Under the pieces are notes generated by a model. The model worked only from the letters and a program-made list of their open reading frames with translations, did no database searches and had not been told where the DNA came from. The position numbers and the translations under genes are program-made. Shown piece by piece: positions 8,108 to 18,030 of a stretch of 64,000 nucleotides of DNA (its first letter is position 1; each line of letters opens with the position of its first letter). This stretch comes from CBDCUE01 sp965222515. GTDB taxonomy: Bacteria > Pseudomonadota > Alphaproteobacteria > Rickettsiales > JABIRX01. The DNA lies in contig CBDCUE010000021.1 in the NCBI GenBank assembly GCA_965222515.1, positions 62,001-126,000 on the forward strand, in the 5' to 3' direction.

Positions 8108-9012
8108 AATAATTTTTGACCAATTAGTTTTATCTCCCATTTTAACATAATATTAGTTTTTTCTGCAACTTTTTTTCTTACTAATTTTCCTAAATCTTCT
8201 AAATCTTTTGCTAATGCCTCTCCTCTATTAATCATAAAATTACAATGTTTCTCTGACATCATAGCATCTCCAACAATCAATCCTCTACAACCTGCCTGAT
8301 CAATAAGTTTCCAAGCCTTATAACCATCTGGATTTTTAAAAGTGCTACCACCTGTTTTTTCTCTAATAGGTTGAGTGTTTTCTCTCTTTTCTTTGATTGC
8401 TTTTATTTCTTGTTCTATTAACTCTTTTTTCCCCCTCTTTCCTTGCAAAATTAGCTCTGTCCAAATAATTTCTTTATCTAAATTAGATTTTCTATAAGAA
8501 AAATTCATATCAGATAAATTATAACTAACCTTATTTCCATCTAAATCAAACCCAGTTGCTTCAACAAAAACATCTTTCATCTCACTTCCATAACTACCTG
8601 CATTCATTTTTATAGCTCCTCCGATGCCCCCTGGTATGCCACTTAAAAACTCTAATCCTGCAATTTCATTTTGCTGAGCAAAAATTGCAACATTCAAATC
8701 TAAATTTGCTACTCCAGTTTTTATTTTTTTATCCTCAAACACAGAAATATTTGTCCAAGCCCTACCAAGTCTTATAATACAACCATCAAAACCACCATCT
8801 CTAATAATTATATTAGAACCTACTCCCATAACAAAAATATCCAATTCCTTTCCTCTTGCCATCAAAAATTCTTGTAACTCATCATTATCTTTTGGCCTAA
8901 ACATCATCTTGGCCTTGCCCCCTACTCTAAACCAATTAATATTTTTTAAATCACAATCAAAGCGAAATGATGATTGATGATCTTTGATAAATTTTTCTAA
9001 TTTCTGATTCAT
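8104..9012 (-). CDS. murB: UDP-N-acetylenolpyruvoylglucosamine reductase
   Basis: MurB reduces UDP-GlcNAc-enolpyruvate to UDP-MurNAc, an early step of peptidoglycan synthesis. The FAD-binding segments are clear (VMGVGSNIIIRDGGFDG; LSGIPGGIGGAIKMNAGSYG). SYRKS and GGSTFKNP follow, the latter with the proton-donor Ser, and the C-terminal Glu lies in LKWEIKLIG. At 302 residues it is a type I MurB. Together with murG, uppS, alr and dapE it shows that this lineage still invests in peptidoglycan. Confidence 0.96.
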   Translation of the reverse strand: MNQKLEKFIKDHQSSFRFDCDLKNINWFRVGGKAKMMFRPKDNDELQEFLMARGKELDIFVMGVGSNIIIRDGGFDGCIIRLGRAWTNISVFEDKKIKTGVANLDLNVAIFAQQNEIAGLEFLSGIPGGIGGAIKMNAGSYGSEMKDVFVEATGFDLDGNKVSYNLSDMNFSYRKSNLDKEIIWTELILQGKRGKKELIEQEIKAIKEKRENTQPIREKTGGSTFKNPDGYKAWKLIDQAGCRGLIVGDAMMSEKHCNFMINRGEALAKDLEDLGKLVRKKVAEKTNIMLKWEIKLIGQKLL

Positions 9013-9070
9013 TTAAATTAAATTTGTAATTAATTTTATTAGCTCTTTTACTTTTTGATATTTATTAATA

Positions 9071-9751
9071 CTATTTACCAAAATTCCTAATTCTTGCTTG
9101 ATAATTGTTAATTGCTTTTATTAAATCTGTTTTTTTAAAATCAGGCCAGTTTTTTTTGCTGAAATATAACTCACTATAAGCTATTTGCCATAATAAAAAA
9201 TTACTTAATCTTTGCTCTCCTCCAGTTCTAATTAATAAGTCAGGGTCTGGAATATTTTTACTATATAAATAATTATTAAAATTATTTTCTGTTAAATTAT
9301 TAATTTCTTCTTTAGGTATTTTTTTTATGGCTGCAATAATTTCTTCTCTTGAACCATAATTCAAGGCAACATTTACTACAAAATGATTATTTTTACTATA
9401 TTTTGTTGTTTTTGCAATTTTATCCTGTAATTTTCTAGAAAATTTACTAACATCACCTAAAATATTAATTTTTATATTATTTTCATTTAAATCTTTACTA
9501 TAATCATCTAAAAAATTTTCTAATAATATCATCAATTCTGCTATTTCATCCTCGCTCCTATTCCAGTTTTCAGTTGAAAAAGCATATAAAGTAAGATATT
9601 TTATACCTAATTCTGTGCTAGCTTTAATAATTTTTTTAAGGTTTTTTGCTCCTGCTAAATGACCTAATTTTCTTGTTAAAAATCTTTTTTTTGCCCATCT
9701 TCTATTACCATCCATAGTAATTGCTAAATGAGTAATATTGTGATCATTCAT
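9071..9751 (-). CDS. uppS: Undecaprenyl diphosphate synthase
   Basis: UppS makes the C55 lipid carrier for peptidoglycan and polysaccharides. The N-terminus carries MDGNRRWAKKR with the catalytic Asp, then YAFSTENWNRS, and the C-terminal RTGGEQRLSNFLLWQIAYSE, the diagnostic isopentenyl diphosphate site. The 226 residues are complete. The ATG overlaps the frr stop by one base (TAATG), indicating coupling. Confidence 0.96.
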   Translation of the reverse strand: MNDHNITHLAITMDGNRRWAKKRFLTRKLGHLAGAKNLKKIIKASTELGIKYLTLYAFSTENWNRSEDEIAELMILLENFLDDYSKDLNENNIKINILGDVSKFSRKLQDKIAKTTKYSKNNHFVVNVALNYGSREEIIAAIKKIPKEEINNLTENNFNNYLYSKNIPDPDLLIRTGGEQRLSNFLLWQIAYSELYFSKKNWPDFKKTDLIKAINNYQARIRNFGK

Positions 9752-10308
9752 TATACACTGATAATCTCTTCTTTTTTAGCCAAAAATAATTCCTCTATAT
9801 TCTTAATATATTGATCAGTGGTTTTTTGAACTTTATCACTATTTGTATGATATTCATCCTCACTAATTTCATTGTTTTTTTGTAATTTTTTAAATGAATC
9901 CAACACATCTCTTCTTGAATTTCTAATAGCTATTTTAGCAAACTCACTATGCTCCCCGCATAATTTTGCTAATTCCACCCTTCTTTGCTCACTTAATTTT
10001 GGCATAGGAACTCTAACCAAATTTCCGTCAGATGATGGGTTTAATCCTAAATTAGATGTTCTTATTGCTTTTTCAGTAGCAGCTACATTTCCCTTATCCC
10101 ACACTTGCACAGAAAGCATAGAACTATCTTGCACAGAAATAGTGGAAACTTGATTAATTGGCATCAAACTGCCATATACTTCTATTTGAATTTGATCTAA
10201 AAAACTAGATGTTGCCCTACCAGCTCTAACTGATGACAAATTATGCTTGTAAGCATCTATATTCTTATCCATTTTATTTTTTAGATCTTGAAGTATGTTT
10301 TCAATCAT
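9751..10308 (-). CDS. frr: Ribosome recycling factor
   Basis: RRF with EF-G splits post-termination ribosomes. The 185-residue protein shows the family start (MDKNIDAYKHNLSSVRAGRATSS), the beta-domain (VEVYG-like IEVYGSLMPINQVSTIS) and the C-terminal helix with KNNEISEDE. It follows pyrH by 16 nt, in the conserved pyrH-frr-uppS order. Confidence 0.97.
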   Translation of the reverse strand: MIENILQDLKNKMDKNIDAYKHNLSSVRAGRATSSFLDQIQIEVYGSLMPINQVSTISVQDSSMLSVQVWDKGNVAATEKAIRTSNLGLNPSSDGNLVRVPMPKLSEQRRVELAKLCGEHSEFAKIAIRNSRRDVLDSFKKLQKNNEISEDEYHTNSDKVQKTTDQYIKNIEELFLAKKEEIISV

Positions 10309-10324
10309 TTTATTTATTTATTTA

Positions 10325-11047
10325 TTAGTTTAGTATTGTTGTAAAATTTCCTTTTTTATTAAAAATTTTACTTAATTCTCCATCTTTTTTAATAGAGTAC
10401 ACTATAATAGGTATATTATTTTCTCTGGCAAGAGAAATTGCTGATGCATCCATCACAGCTAATCTTTTATTTAACACATCACTATAAGAAATAGTTTTAT
10501 ACCGTTTAGCATCTTTATGTTTTTTAGGATCTTTATCGTAAACTCCATCAACTCCTGTTGCTTTTAATAATACATCGCAATTCATTTCAATTGCTCTTAA
10601 GGTAGCTGCTGTGTCTGTGGTAAAAAAAGGATTTCCTGTTCCTGCTGCAAAAATCACAATTCTTCCTTTTTCCATATGTCTAATTGCTTTTCTTCTGATA
10701 TATGGTTCACAAATTGCAGTCATTGGAATTGCTGATGCAATTCTAGTTGGAACTGATATTTTTTCAAAAAGATTTTGTAAAGCAAGAGAATTAATTACAG
10801 TAGCCAACATCCCCATATAATCAGCACTAGTTCTTTCCATTCCTAATTCTGCAAAGCTAGATCCTCGGCAAATATTACCTCCTCCTACTACTAAGCAAAT
10901 CTGAATTTTTTTATCATAAATATCTTTTATATCTTGGCAAATTTTAGCAATAACCTCTGGATTATGACCATAGCCTGCCTCTCCCATCAAAGCCTCACCT
11001 GATAATTTTATCAAAACTCTTTTACTTTTTTCAATATCTTTTAACAT
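10325..11047 (-). CDS. pyrH: Uridylate kinase
   Basis: PyrH phosphorylates UMP to UDP. The amino acid kinase fold is recognisable from [24 protein letters not shown], and the UMP-binding segment [18 protein letters not shown], then [14 protein letters not shown]. The 240 residues are of normal length. It heads the pyrH-frr-uppS cluster. The carAB genes in the same window suggest that UMP can be made de novo if carB is functional. Confidence 0.97.
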   Translation of the reverse strand: MLKDIEKSKRVLIKLSGEALMGEAGYGHNPEVIAKICQDIKDIYDKKIQICLVVGGGNICRGSSFAELGMERTSADYMGMLATVINSLALQNLFEKISVPTRIASAIPMTAICEPYIRRKAIRHMEKGRIVIFAAGTGNPFFTTDTAATLRAIEMNCDVLLKATGVDGVYDKDPKKHKDAKRYKTISYSDVLNKRLAVMDASAISLARENNIPIIVYSIKKDGELSKIFNKKGNFTTILN

Positions 11048-11121
11048 TTTTATTTTTTTTAGAATTATGCTCGGAGCAATTGCTCTCCTCTTACAGACTG
11101 TGTCGAAATAAGAAATTATGA

Positions 11122-11213
11122 TCGAGGCAATTGCTCCCCCCTTGAGGGGGAGCCAAAATCACAAAGTGATTTTTGTGGGGGATCCCTTTGTGTAGCAAAG
11201 GAAAGCAAAGAAC
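11122..11213 (+). repeat. Structured GC-rich repeat GR, copy 1
   Basis: Reading 5' to 3' it carries GAGGCAATTGCTCCCC, a hairpin CTCCCC..TTGAG..GGGGAG, a second hairpin AAAATCAC-AAA-GTGATTTT, then GTGGGGG and a third short hairpin CTTTG...CAAAG. An inverted, longer copy lies at 11291-11433 and another at 61715-61850. The second hairpin differs between copies by paired changes. It is non-coding. Confidence 0.75.
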
Positions 11214-11290
11214 TCGGGGTTAACTAACTCCCTTCTTCTAGACTGTAACGAAATAGCAAAAATAGTGTTTTAAAAAAACAATTCTGAAAA

Positions 11291-11433
11291 TCGTCATCTC
11301 TGCGAAAGCAGGGATCCAAGGAAGATTGCAGTCTTATTAGGTCTTTGCTTCACTTTGCTATGCAAAGTGAAGCCCCCCCACCAAAACCACTTCGTGGTTT
11401 TGGCTCCCCCTCAAGTGGGGAGCAATTGCCTCG
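11291..11433 (-). repeat. Structured GC-rich repeat GR, copy 2 (inverted)
   Basis: On the reverse strand it has the same order as copy 1: GAGGCAATTGCTCCCC, the CTTGAGGGGGAG hairpin, hairpin AAAACCAC-GAA-GTGGTTTT, GGTGGGGG, then the long hairpin GCTTCACTTTGC..GCAAAGTGAAGC and a tail AAAGACCTAATAAGACTGCA ending in GGATCCCTGCTTTCGCAG. Copies 1 and 2 face each other in the pyrH-virB4 gap (11048-11547), which holds no gene. Confidence 0.75.
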
Positions 11434-11547
11434 AATGTTTTTCTGTAATAAAACCCTTACATACTTAAAACCTAAACACAAACTATATTACAACTCTATT
11501 TTTTTCAACAGCTAATTTCAAATTTAATAAATTTTAAAAATTTTTAA

Positions 11548-13927
11548 TCAAACATTTGTTTTGTTTAACAATTCTTGCAATTTTGGAAACCATTCTTCTA
11601 ACTTATTGCCTGTATGTTCTTTTATTTCTTGCCAATGCTCTACCGCCTCTTTATCACTTGATAAAATCAATACTGCATCTAACAAATCTTGCAAATCTAG
11701 CTGTGCAACCAAGGAATCATTACCATGTTTTAATAAAAAATGCCTGCTTTCATTTTTTATTGAATCCAGCATTTTGCATTCTTCTTTATTTAACCTAAAA
11801 ATCTTTTTATAAATATCCCTAACAGATTCATTGGCCAAATAAAAAGAAGTACTTATTTCTTTCATTAACAAATCTGTAATATGACTATTACTAATATCAT
11901 CTACGGATTCTTGAGCCATTACTACAATAGCATTTTTTTTCCTTACCCTCTGCAAAAAACCTTCTATCTCAGGTGCTAAAAACACATTATCTAATAATTT
12001 AAACGCCTCATCCAACACAATTATTGTAGGTTCACCTGTAAGATTTTCCTCTATTTTATAGATAGAATGCAATATAATAGGTACTAATACAGCTAGATTA
12101 TGTTCTAAATCAGTAAAATCAAAAGCAACAATCCCCCCTTTTTGCCAAATATCTTCTTTATTATCAAAAATATTTGCATATTTACCATTTTCACACCATT
12201 TTAAAAAGAAATTTTGATAAATAGTATCTTGAAAATAGCTTTTTAACTCACTTAATCTATTTATTTCTTTATCTTTTATCTTTTCATATAAATTATTTAA
12301 GAAATTCTTCTTTTTTTTCTGCTATTTTATGTTGTCCTTTAATAAAATCTTCTTTTTCTATAATTAATACAGATATAAATTGTATAAAAAAATCTTTTTT
12401 CTTCAATAATGAGCAAGGGTTAAACAATTTTTCTTCTAATGAGAAATCATAATATTTTCCAGATAAAGCATTGATAAATATCTTAGAACTATTAGAAAAA
12501 TCAAAATAATATAATTTATTTTTGAATTTTTGTGCTTGAGCTATTAAAAAATTCAATAAAACCGTTTTTCCTGTGCCATAATTACCCACAATTAAACTAT
12601 GACCATTGCCCTTATAATGAAAATTAAAGAAATAAGGAGTTTTATTTTTGGTATAAAATACTGTTACTGCATCCCCCCATTTATTATTATTTTTTTTACC
12701 TGCTGGATAGTTTTGTAATGAGGCAAAACCTGCAAAAGTACTTACAAGATGATAATTTTTTCTTTTTAAATAAAAAAAATTTCCAGGTAGTTGAGAAAAA
12801 TAACAATGTTCCATAAAAATATCTTCTCTTACCACAACTAAGCCATTATTCATCAATGTTTTTGCCGATTTCTCAATAATTTTCTCCAGTTTCTCTTTAT
12901 CACTGGCAAATAACATAATAGTTAATTGTTGCTCACCATAATCATTTATATTTTTTTTACCCTCCTTATCCAAAAAACCTAATCCTATATTTTCTGCAAA
13001 TTTATAATCTTTACTAGCTTCTATAATTTTTTTCTGTTCTTTATAAAGCTCTTCTATTTTATCGGAATTCACAAAATCTAAACTTTGTGTTACAATTAAT
13101 TCAATTGGTGCATTAAAAAATTTATCTAGTAATATAAGAGGTAAATCATTATATTCTTTTATAGATAAAATAGCTCCAAAATGTTTTTTTTTATCATTAG
13201 TTATTTTAAAGACATTATTACCAAATACTATATTTGAATAACAAATTTGTGTTGATAGATCTTCTTCTTTTATAGGAAAATTTTTATCTTCTAAATTTAG
13301 AATTTTATTAAAAAACCTTAGTGGTTCTGAATAATAAATATCTTTTTTAGAATCTTTTTCAATCTCTCCCTTAACCAAATCTCTTTTTGCTATAATCAAT
13401 TTTTTTGCTCCAAAATTTGCTAGTGATTTATTTATATCATCAACTAATTCTGTTAATTTTTTACAAGTTTTTTTCAAAAAACTTCTTTCTTTTAATTTCA
13501 GAGTAAAAAAACTTAAAGAAAGTAAAAAATTAGAAAGTTTTTTAAGAGAATATGTGTTTTCTTTAGTTATTATAGTAATATACAACTCATTGACATATTT
13601 ATTCTGCCAATTATGCAATTTATTCCAACCATCATTTAAATAATTACAAAAATAATTATCACTTTGATAAACAAAACCTAAATTTTTTTTTCTTCTTATA
13701 GTATGTAAATATACAGCAAAATGATCATCTTTTATATGCTCTTTAATAATTTCTCTTATAGAAGTTCTTAAATCTTTCTTTTCCTTGCCAACCAACTCAA
13801 ACTCAAATCCCGTAATTTTCAAAGTCTGACATAAATTACCATTTTTGGTTAAAATAGTATCTTTATTATAATGACAAGCATAAGGGATAAAATTGTCATT
13901 TATTTTAGAGTATATATTTTTTTTCAA
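11548..13927 (-). pseudogene. virB4: virB4-like T4SS ATPase, one frameshift at an A8 run
   Basis: VirB4 powers assembly and transport in type IV secretion. The first frame (13927 to 12293, 544 residues) has the CagE/TrbE N-domain and Walker A GNYGTGKTVLLN. It ends soon after an A8 run (T8 at 12311-12318 on the plus strand). Dropping one A joins it to a second open frame running through FDFTDLEHNLAVLVPI and Walker B IIVLDEAFKLLD to the stop at 11548. The joined protein is about 790 residues, the normal VirB4 length, with no other break. Either one base is wrong, or the gene is freshly dead, or slippage on A8 rescues it. An intact virB2 lies upstream, as near virB4-2 of Anaplasmataceae. Confidence 0.85.
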
Positions 13928-13984
13928 ACTATTAAAATTATCAAAATTAAATTATGCTAATTAAAAAAATATTTCTATTATTAA

Positions 13985-14215
13985 CTATACTAAAACAGTA
14001 AAAATTATTAATCCCCAAGTATTTTTTCTAAAAACAACAAAAAATCTATAGCAATAATGGCAAGAATAGCTACTGTTTTTTTACCACCACCTTAAACAAA
14101 ATTCACTACATTGTATAAAATATCCTCTATTAGTAGCAACAGCAAAAATATCTAAAGACATAAAAGTTAAAAACAATTGCAAAAGATATAAATAAAACCC
14201 TAGCTATATAATTTA
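13985..14215 (-). pseudogene. Decayed second copy of virB2
   Basis: This stretch aligns base by base with the intact virB2 next to it: ATCCCCAAG, AGCAATAATGGCAAGA, and AAAAGTTAAA with TATCTAAAG occur in the same order and spacing. It has many substitutions, lost codons and stops, and no reading frame longer than a few dozen codons. It is a tandem duplicate of the pilin gene that has been dead for some time, unlike the single-indel genes elsewhere in the window. Confidence 0.75.
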
Positions 14216-14231
14216 TATTATAATTTCATTA

Positions 14232-14591
14232 TTAGCTCGTCGGTGCTACCGTCGCAGAATCACATTCATATGAAGTCCCCTGTCCTGAAATCGTACCTAC
14301 CACTGATGCAGCTCCAAAAATCATACCAATACCTAAAGCAGTAGAGACCATCAATCCCCAAGAAACTTTTCCTAAGAACAATGAAAACCCCATAGCAATA
14401 ATGGCAAGAGCGGCTACCGCCTTTCCAATACCACTCTGAACGAATGAAACTATATTACACAATACAGCTTCTATACTAGTATCAGTAGTAGACGTAGCTA
14501 GAGCATCTAAAGGTATAAAAGTTAAAGTAACAACTGCAAAAGCTACAAAGCAAACCCAAGCTGTAAAATTGTTATTAAAATTATTATTCAT
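14232..14591 (-). CDS. virB2: VirB2-type pilin of type IV secretion system
   Basis: The 119-residue protein has a long N-terminal signal segment (residues about 10-33, ending near DALATS) and two hydrophobic helices, AVAALAIIAMGFSLFLG and STALGIGMIFGAASVVG, in the TrbC/VirB2 arrangement. Cys residues in AVLCNIV and YECDS could form a disulfide. It has higher GC than its surroundings, with several G/C-ending codons, unlike its decayed twin. In Rickettsiales virB2 is often multicopy and sits near virB4. Its product would form the T4SS pilus or channel lining. Confidence 0.85.
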   Translation of the reverse strand: MNNNFNNNFTAWVCFVAFAVVTLTFIPLDALATSTTDTSIEAVLCNIVSFVQSGIGKAVAALAIIAMGFSLFLGKVSWGLMVSTALGIGMIFGAASVVGTISGQGTSYECDSATVAPTS

Positions 14592-14700
14592 AGTACCCCC
14601 TATTCTAAATTATTTTTTATAATTGATATATGTTATTAAAAAAACATACATCTTTATCAAAAGATATAACACCATAAAATTTAATACACAAACTTTTTTA

Positions 14701-17700
14701 TTAAAATTCTTGCAAAAATTTTATCTCAAACCCTTGATTGTTATTTTCTAAATATTTCAATGAATTAATAAAAGCTTCTGCTCCTCTTATGGTGGTGAAG
14801 TATATTACTTTATTGATTAAAGTTGTTCTTCTTATTGAATAGCTGTCTGATATGTCTTTTTCTCCTGATGTGGTGTTGATAACTAAATCTATTTCTTTAT
14901 TTGCTATTTTATCTACTATGTGCGGACTTCCTTCTCTTACTTTTTTTTCTATTTTTATATTTTGTAAACCTGATTTTTGCAAAAACTCACTTGTCCCACC
15001 AGTTGCTAAAATTTTAAAACCTATATTTTGTAGTTTTTTTGCAATTTCAATAATAGCCTGTTTTTTATTACAATCTTGCACCGAAATAAAAACATTGCCG
15101 TTTTTCTTTGGCAATGAGCCATAAACTGCAATTTGAGCTTTGGCAAAAGCTAAATCAAAATTTTTGTCAATACCCATAACCTCTCCAGTAGATTTCATCT
15201 CTGGACCTAATAAAATATCAGTATTATCAAATCTCTCAAATGGAAAAATCGCCTCTTTTACCGCATAATGATTTTTGCTATTTTTATCTTTCTCTAACAC
15301 ATTATATTGCTTTAATAAATCTGCTAATTTCTCTCCTGCCATTATTTTTGTCGCAATCCTTGCTACAGGAATATTTTTTGCCTTGGCAATAAAGGGTACC
15401 GTTCTTGATGCTCTAGGGTTTACTTCAATAATATATAATTGATTTTCTTTATAGGCATATTGAACATTCATCAAGCCTTTTACCTGCAAAGCATTTGCAA
15501 GCTTTGTTGTTGCTACTTTTATTTCCTCAATTTCTTTTTGAGTAGCAGAATAACAAGGTAATGAACAAGCAGAATCTCCAGAGTGAATTCCAGCATACTC
15601 AATATGCTCCATAATACCTGCTATATAAACATCATCTCCATCAGCTAAAGCATCCACATCAAATTCCTTCGCTTCATTCAAAAACTGATCTACTAAAATT
15701 ATATTATCTTTTAAAATTTCCTTATTTGTTTTTAAATATCTTTTTAATGCATCATCACTATATATTACCTCCATTGCCCTACCTCCCAAAACATAAGATG
15801 GCCTGATAATCACTGGAAAACCTATTTTATCTATGGTTGGTTTTAATTCTAATACATTATGACAAATAACATTTTTAGGTTGGACTAGATTTAATTCTTT
15901 TAATAATTTTTGAAACCTTTCTCTATCTTCTGCCAAATCAATGTGTTTTGGACTAGTTCCTATAATTGGAATATTCTCTTCTTCTAAAAATTTTGCAAGT
16001 TTTAATGGAGTCTGCCCTCCATATTGCACAATAACCCCCAAAAGCTCTCCTTCCTCCTGCTCTTTTTTAGCAATAGCAATCACATCTTCTGCTGTTAATG
16101 GCTCAAAATATAATCTATCCGAAGTGTCATAATCAGTTGAGACTGTTTCAGGATTGCAATTTACCATAATTGTTTCAATATCCATTTCTTTTAAAGCAAA
16201 AGCAGCATGACAACAAGTATAATCAAATTCTATACCCTGCCCTATTCTATTTGGACCTCCTCCCAAAATAATAATTTTTTTCTTATTAGATATATTAGCT
16301 TCACATTGAGCTGGATTATAACCATCACCCTCATAACAAGAATAAATATAATTGGCATAAGATCTAAATTCCCCAGCACAAGAATCTACTTTTTTATAAA
16401 TAGGAGTAATATTTTGTCTATATCTTAAATTTCTAATTTCTTTTTCTGTTTTATTTTGCAATTCTGCAATTTTCTGATCAGAAAAACCTTGTTTCTTATA
16501 TTTTAACATAGAAAATTCATCGCTTAAATCAGAGGTTTTTATCTCTTCTTCAAACAAAATAATTTTTTCTATTTGTTCCAAAAACCATTTATCATAAAAA
16601 GTTATTTTTGCTATTTCTTCTAACAAAATCCCTGCCCTAATAGCTTCTGCTATTAATAATATTTTATTTGGAATTAATTTTTTTAGATTTTTTAGAATTT
16701 CATTTTTTCTTTCCTTTTTATCTGTTATTTCCGATAAATAACTCAATCTATCTAAACCAGAAAGCCCTGTATCCATTGATCTTAATGCTTTTTGCAAAGA
16801 TTGAATAAAAGTTCTACCCATTGCCATTGCCTCACCCACAGATTTCATTGCAGATGATAATTCTGTGCTAGAAAAAGCAAACTTTTCAAAAGTAAATCTT
16901 GGAATTTTAGTTACAACATAATCAATAGTTGGCTCAAAACTTGCTGGTGTGGTTGTAGTAATATCATTGTTCAAGTTCATCCAAAGTGTAACCTACAGCT
17001 AAGTTTTGCAGCAATTTTTGCTATTGGGAAAGCCTGTAGCTTTTGATGCTAGTGCAGATGATCTACTAACTCTTGGATTCATTTCAATGACATTACATTT
17101 CTCCATCTTCAGGATTTATTGCAAATTGAACATTTGATCCGCCAGTATCGACACCTATTTTTCTGCAAGAACCTGCAATTGCTAGCATTTCTTAAAATTT
17201 GATATTCTTTATCAGTTAATGTTAAGGGCATGGAGCTACTGTAATGCTATCTCCAGTATGAACACCCATTGGATCAACATTTTCAATTGAACAAACAATG
17301 ATACAATTATCATTTATTATCTCTAACAACTTCCATCTCAAATTCTTTCCAACCTGAATTACAGATTTTTCAATAAGTATTTGATTAATAGTTGAGGCTA
17401 GCATTTAAACCTGATATTACATAAATGCAATAAACCCAGCCATCAGTGCATAGGCAACACCACCACCAGTACCTCCTAAGTGTAAAACTTGGTCTTATAA
17501 TCAAGAGGTAGAGTTTAATTTATTTTTAATACAGCTTTCTGATTCTTCAATCAGAAGTTAACAACATTATACTTTTTAGGACAGTTTTTAGGCCAATCTC
17601 TTTCATCGCATCTGATTAAATTTTTGTCTATCCTCGGCTAATTCAATTGCTGTCGGATTTTTGCACCAATCATTTTCACCCTGATGTTTTTCTAAGTATT

Positions 17701-18030
17701 CCATGTATTAAAAAGCATCCATTGCACAACGTTCAAAGCTGTCTGACCTCCCACTAGTTGGTAGAAGATTGCATCTGGTTTTTCTATTTCAATTATTTTT
17801 TCTAACAAATTCTATTAGTTATAGGTTCAATATAAGTTTGATCAGCTAATATCTGGATCTGTCATTATTGTTGCTGGATTTGAATTGATTAAAACAATTT
17901 TATAACCTTCATCTTCTAAGTGATTTACAAGCTTTGAGCTCCTGAATAGTCAAATTCACAAGCCTGACCAATAACTAATTGGACCTGCTCCAATTACTAA
18001 AATTTTTTTTATATCAGTTCTTTTTGGCAT
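14701..18030 (-). pseudogene. carB: Carbamoyl-phosphate synthase large subunit, 5' third broken by indels
   Basis: From about 16980 to 14701 a 759-residue open frame covers the end of the first ATP-grasp half (PRFTFEKFAF, MKSVGEAMAMGR), the linker, the second ATP-grasp half (GGGPNRIGQGIEFDYTC; SYVLGGRAMEVIY) and the C-terminal MGS-like domain. The expected N-terminus starts at an ATG at 18030 (MPKRTDIKKILVIGAGPI), overlapping carA by 17 nt. Between 18030 and 16981 the right protein can be read only by changing frame many times. The repairs I checked each need removal of one base, for example in CCAATTAGTTATTGG. The patch ends sharply, so consensus error is a serious alternative to decay. Confidence 0.85.

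Noticed and set aside
11122..11433. Possible CRISPR array among the repeats
   Set aside because: The copies are inverted, unevenly spaced and self-folding; there are no regular spacers and no cas gene in the window.
11556..11812. Plus-strand open frames opposite the virB4 3' part
   Set aside because: They are antisense shadows of the VirB4 Walker B region, with no ribosome site or family match.
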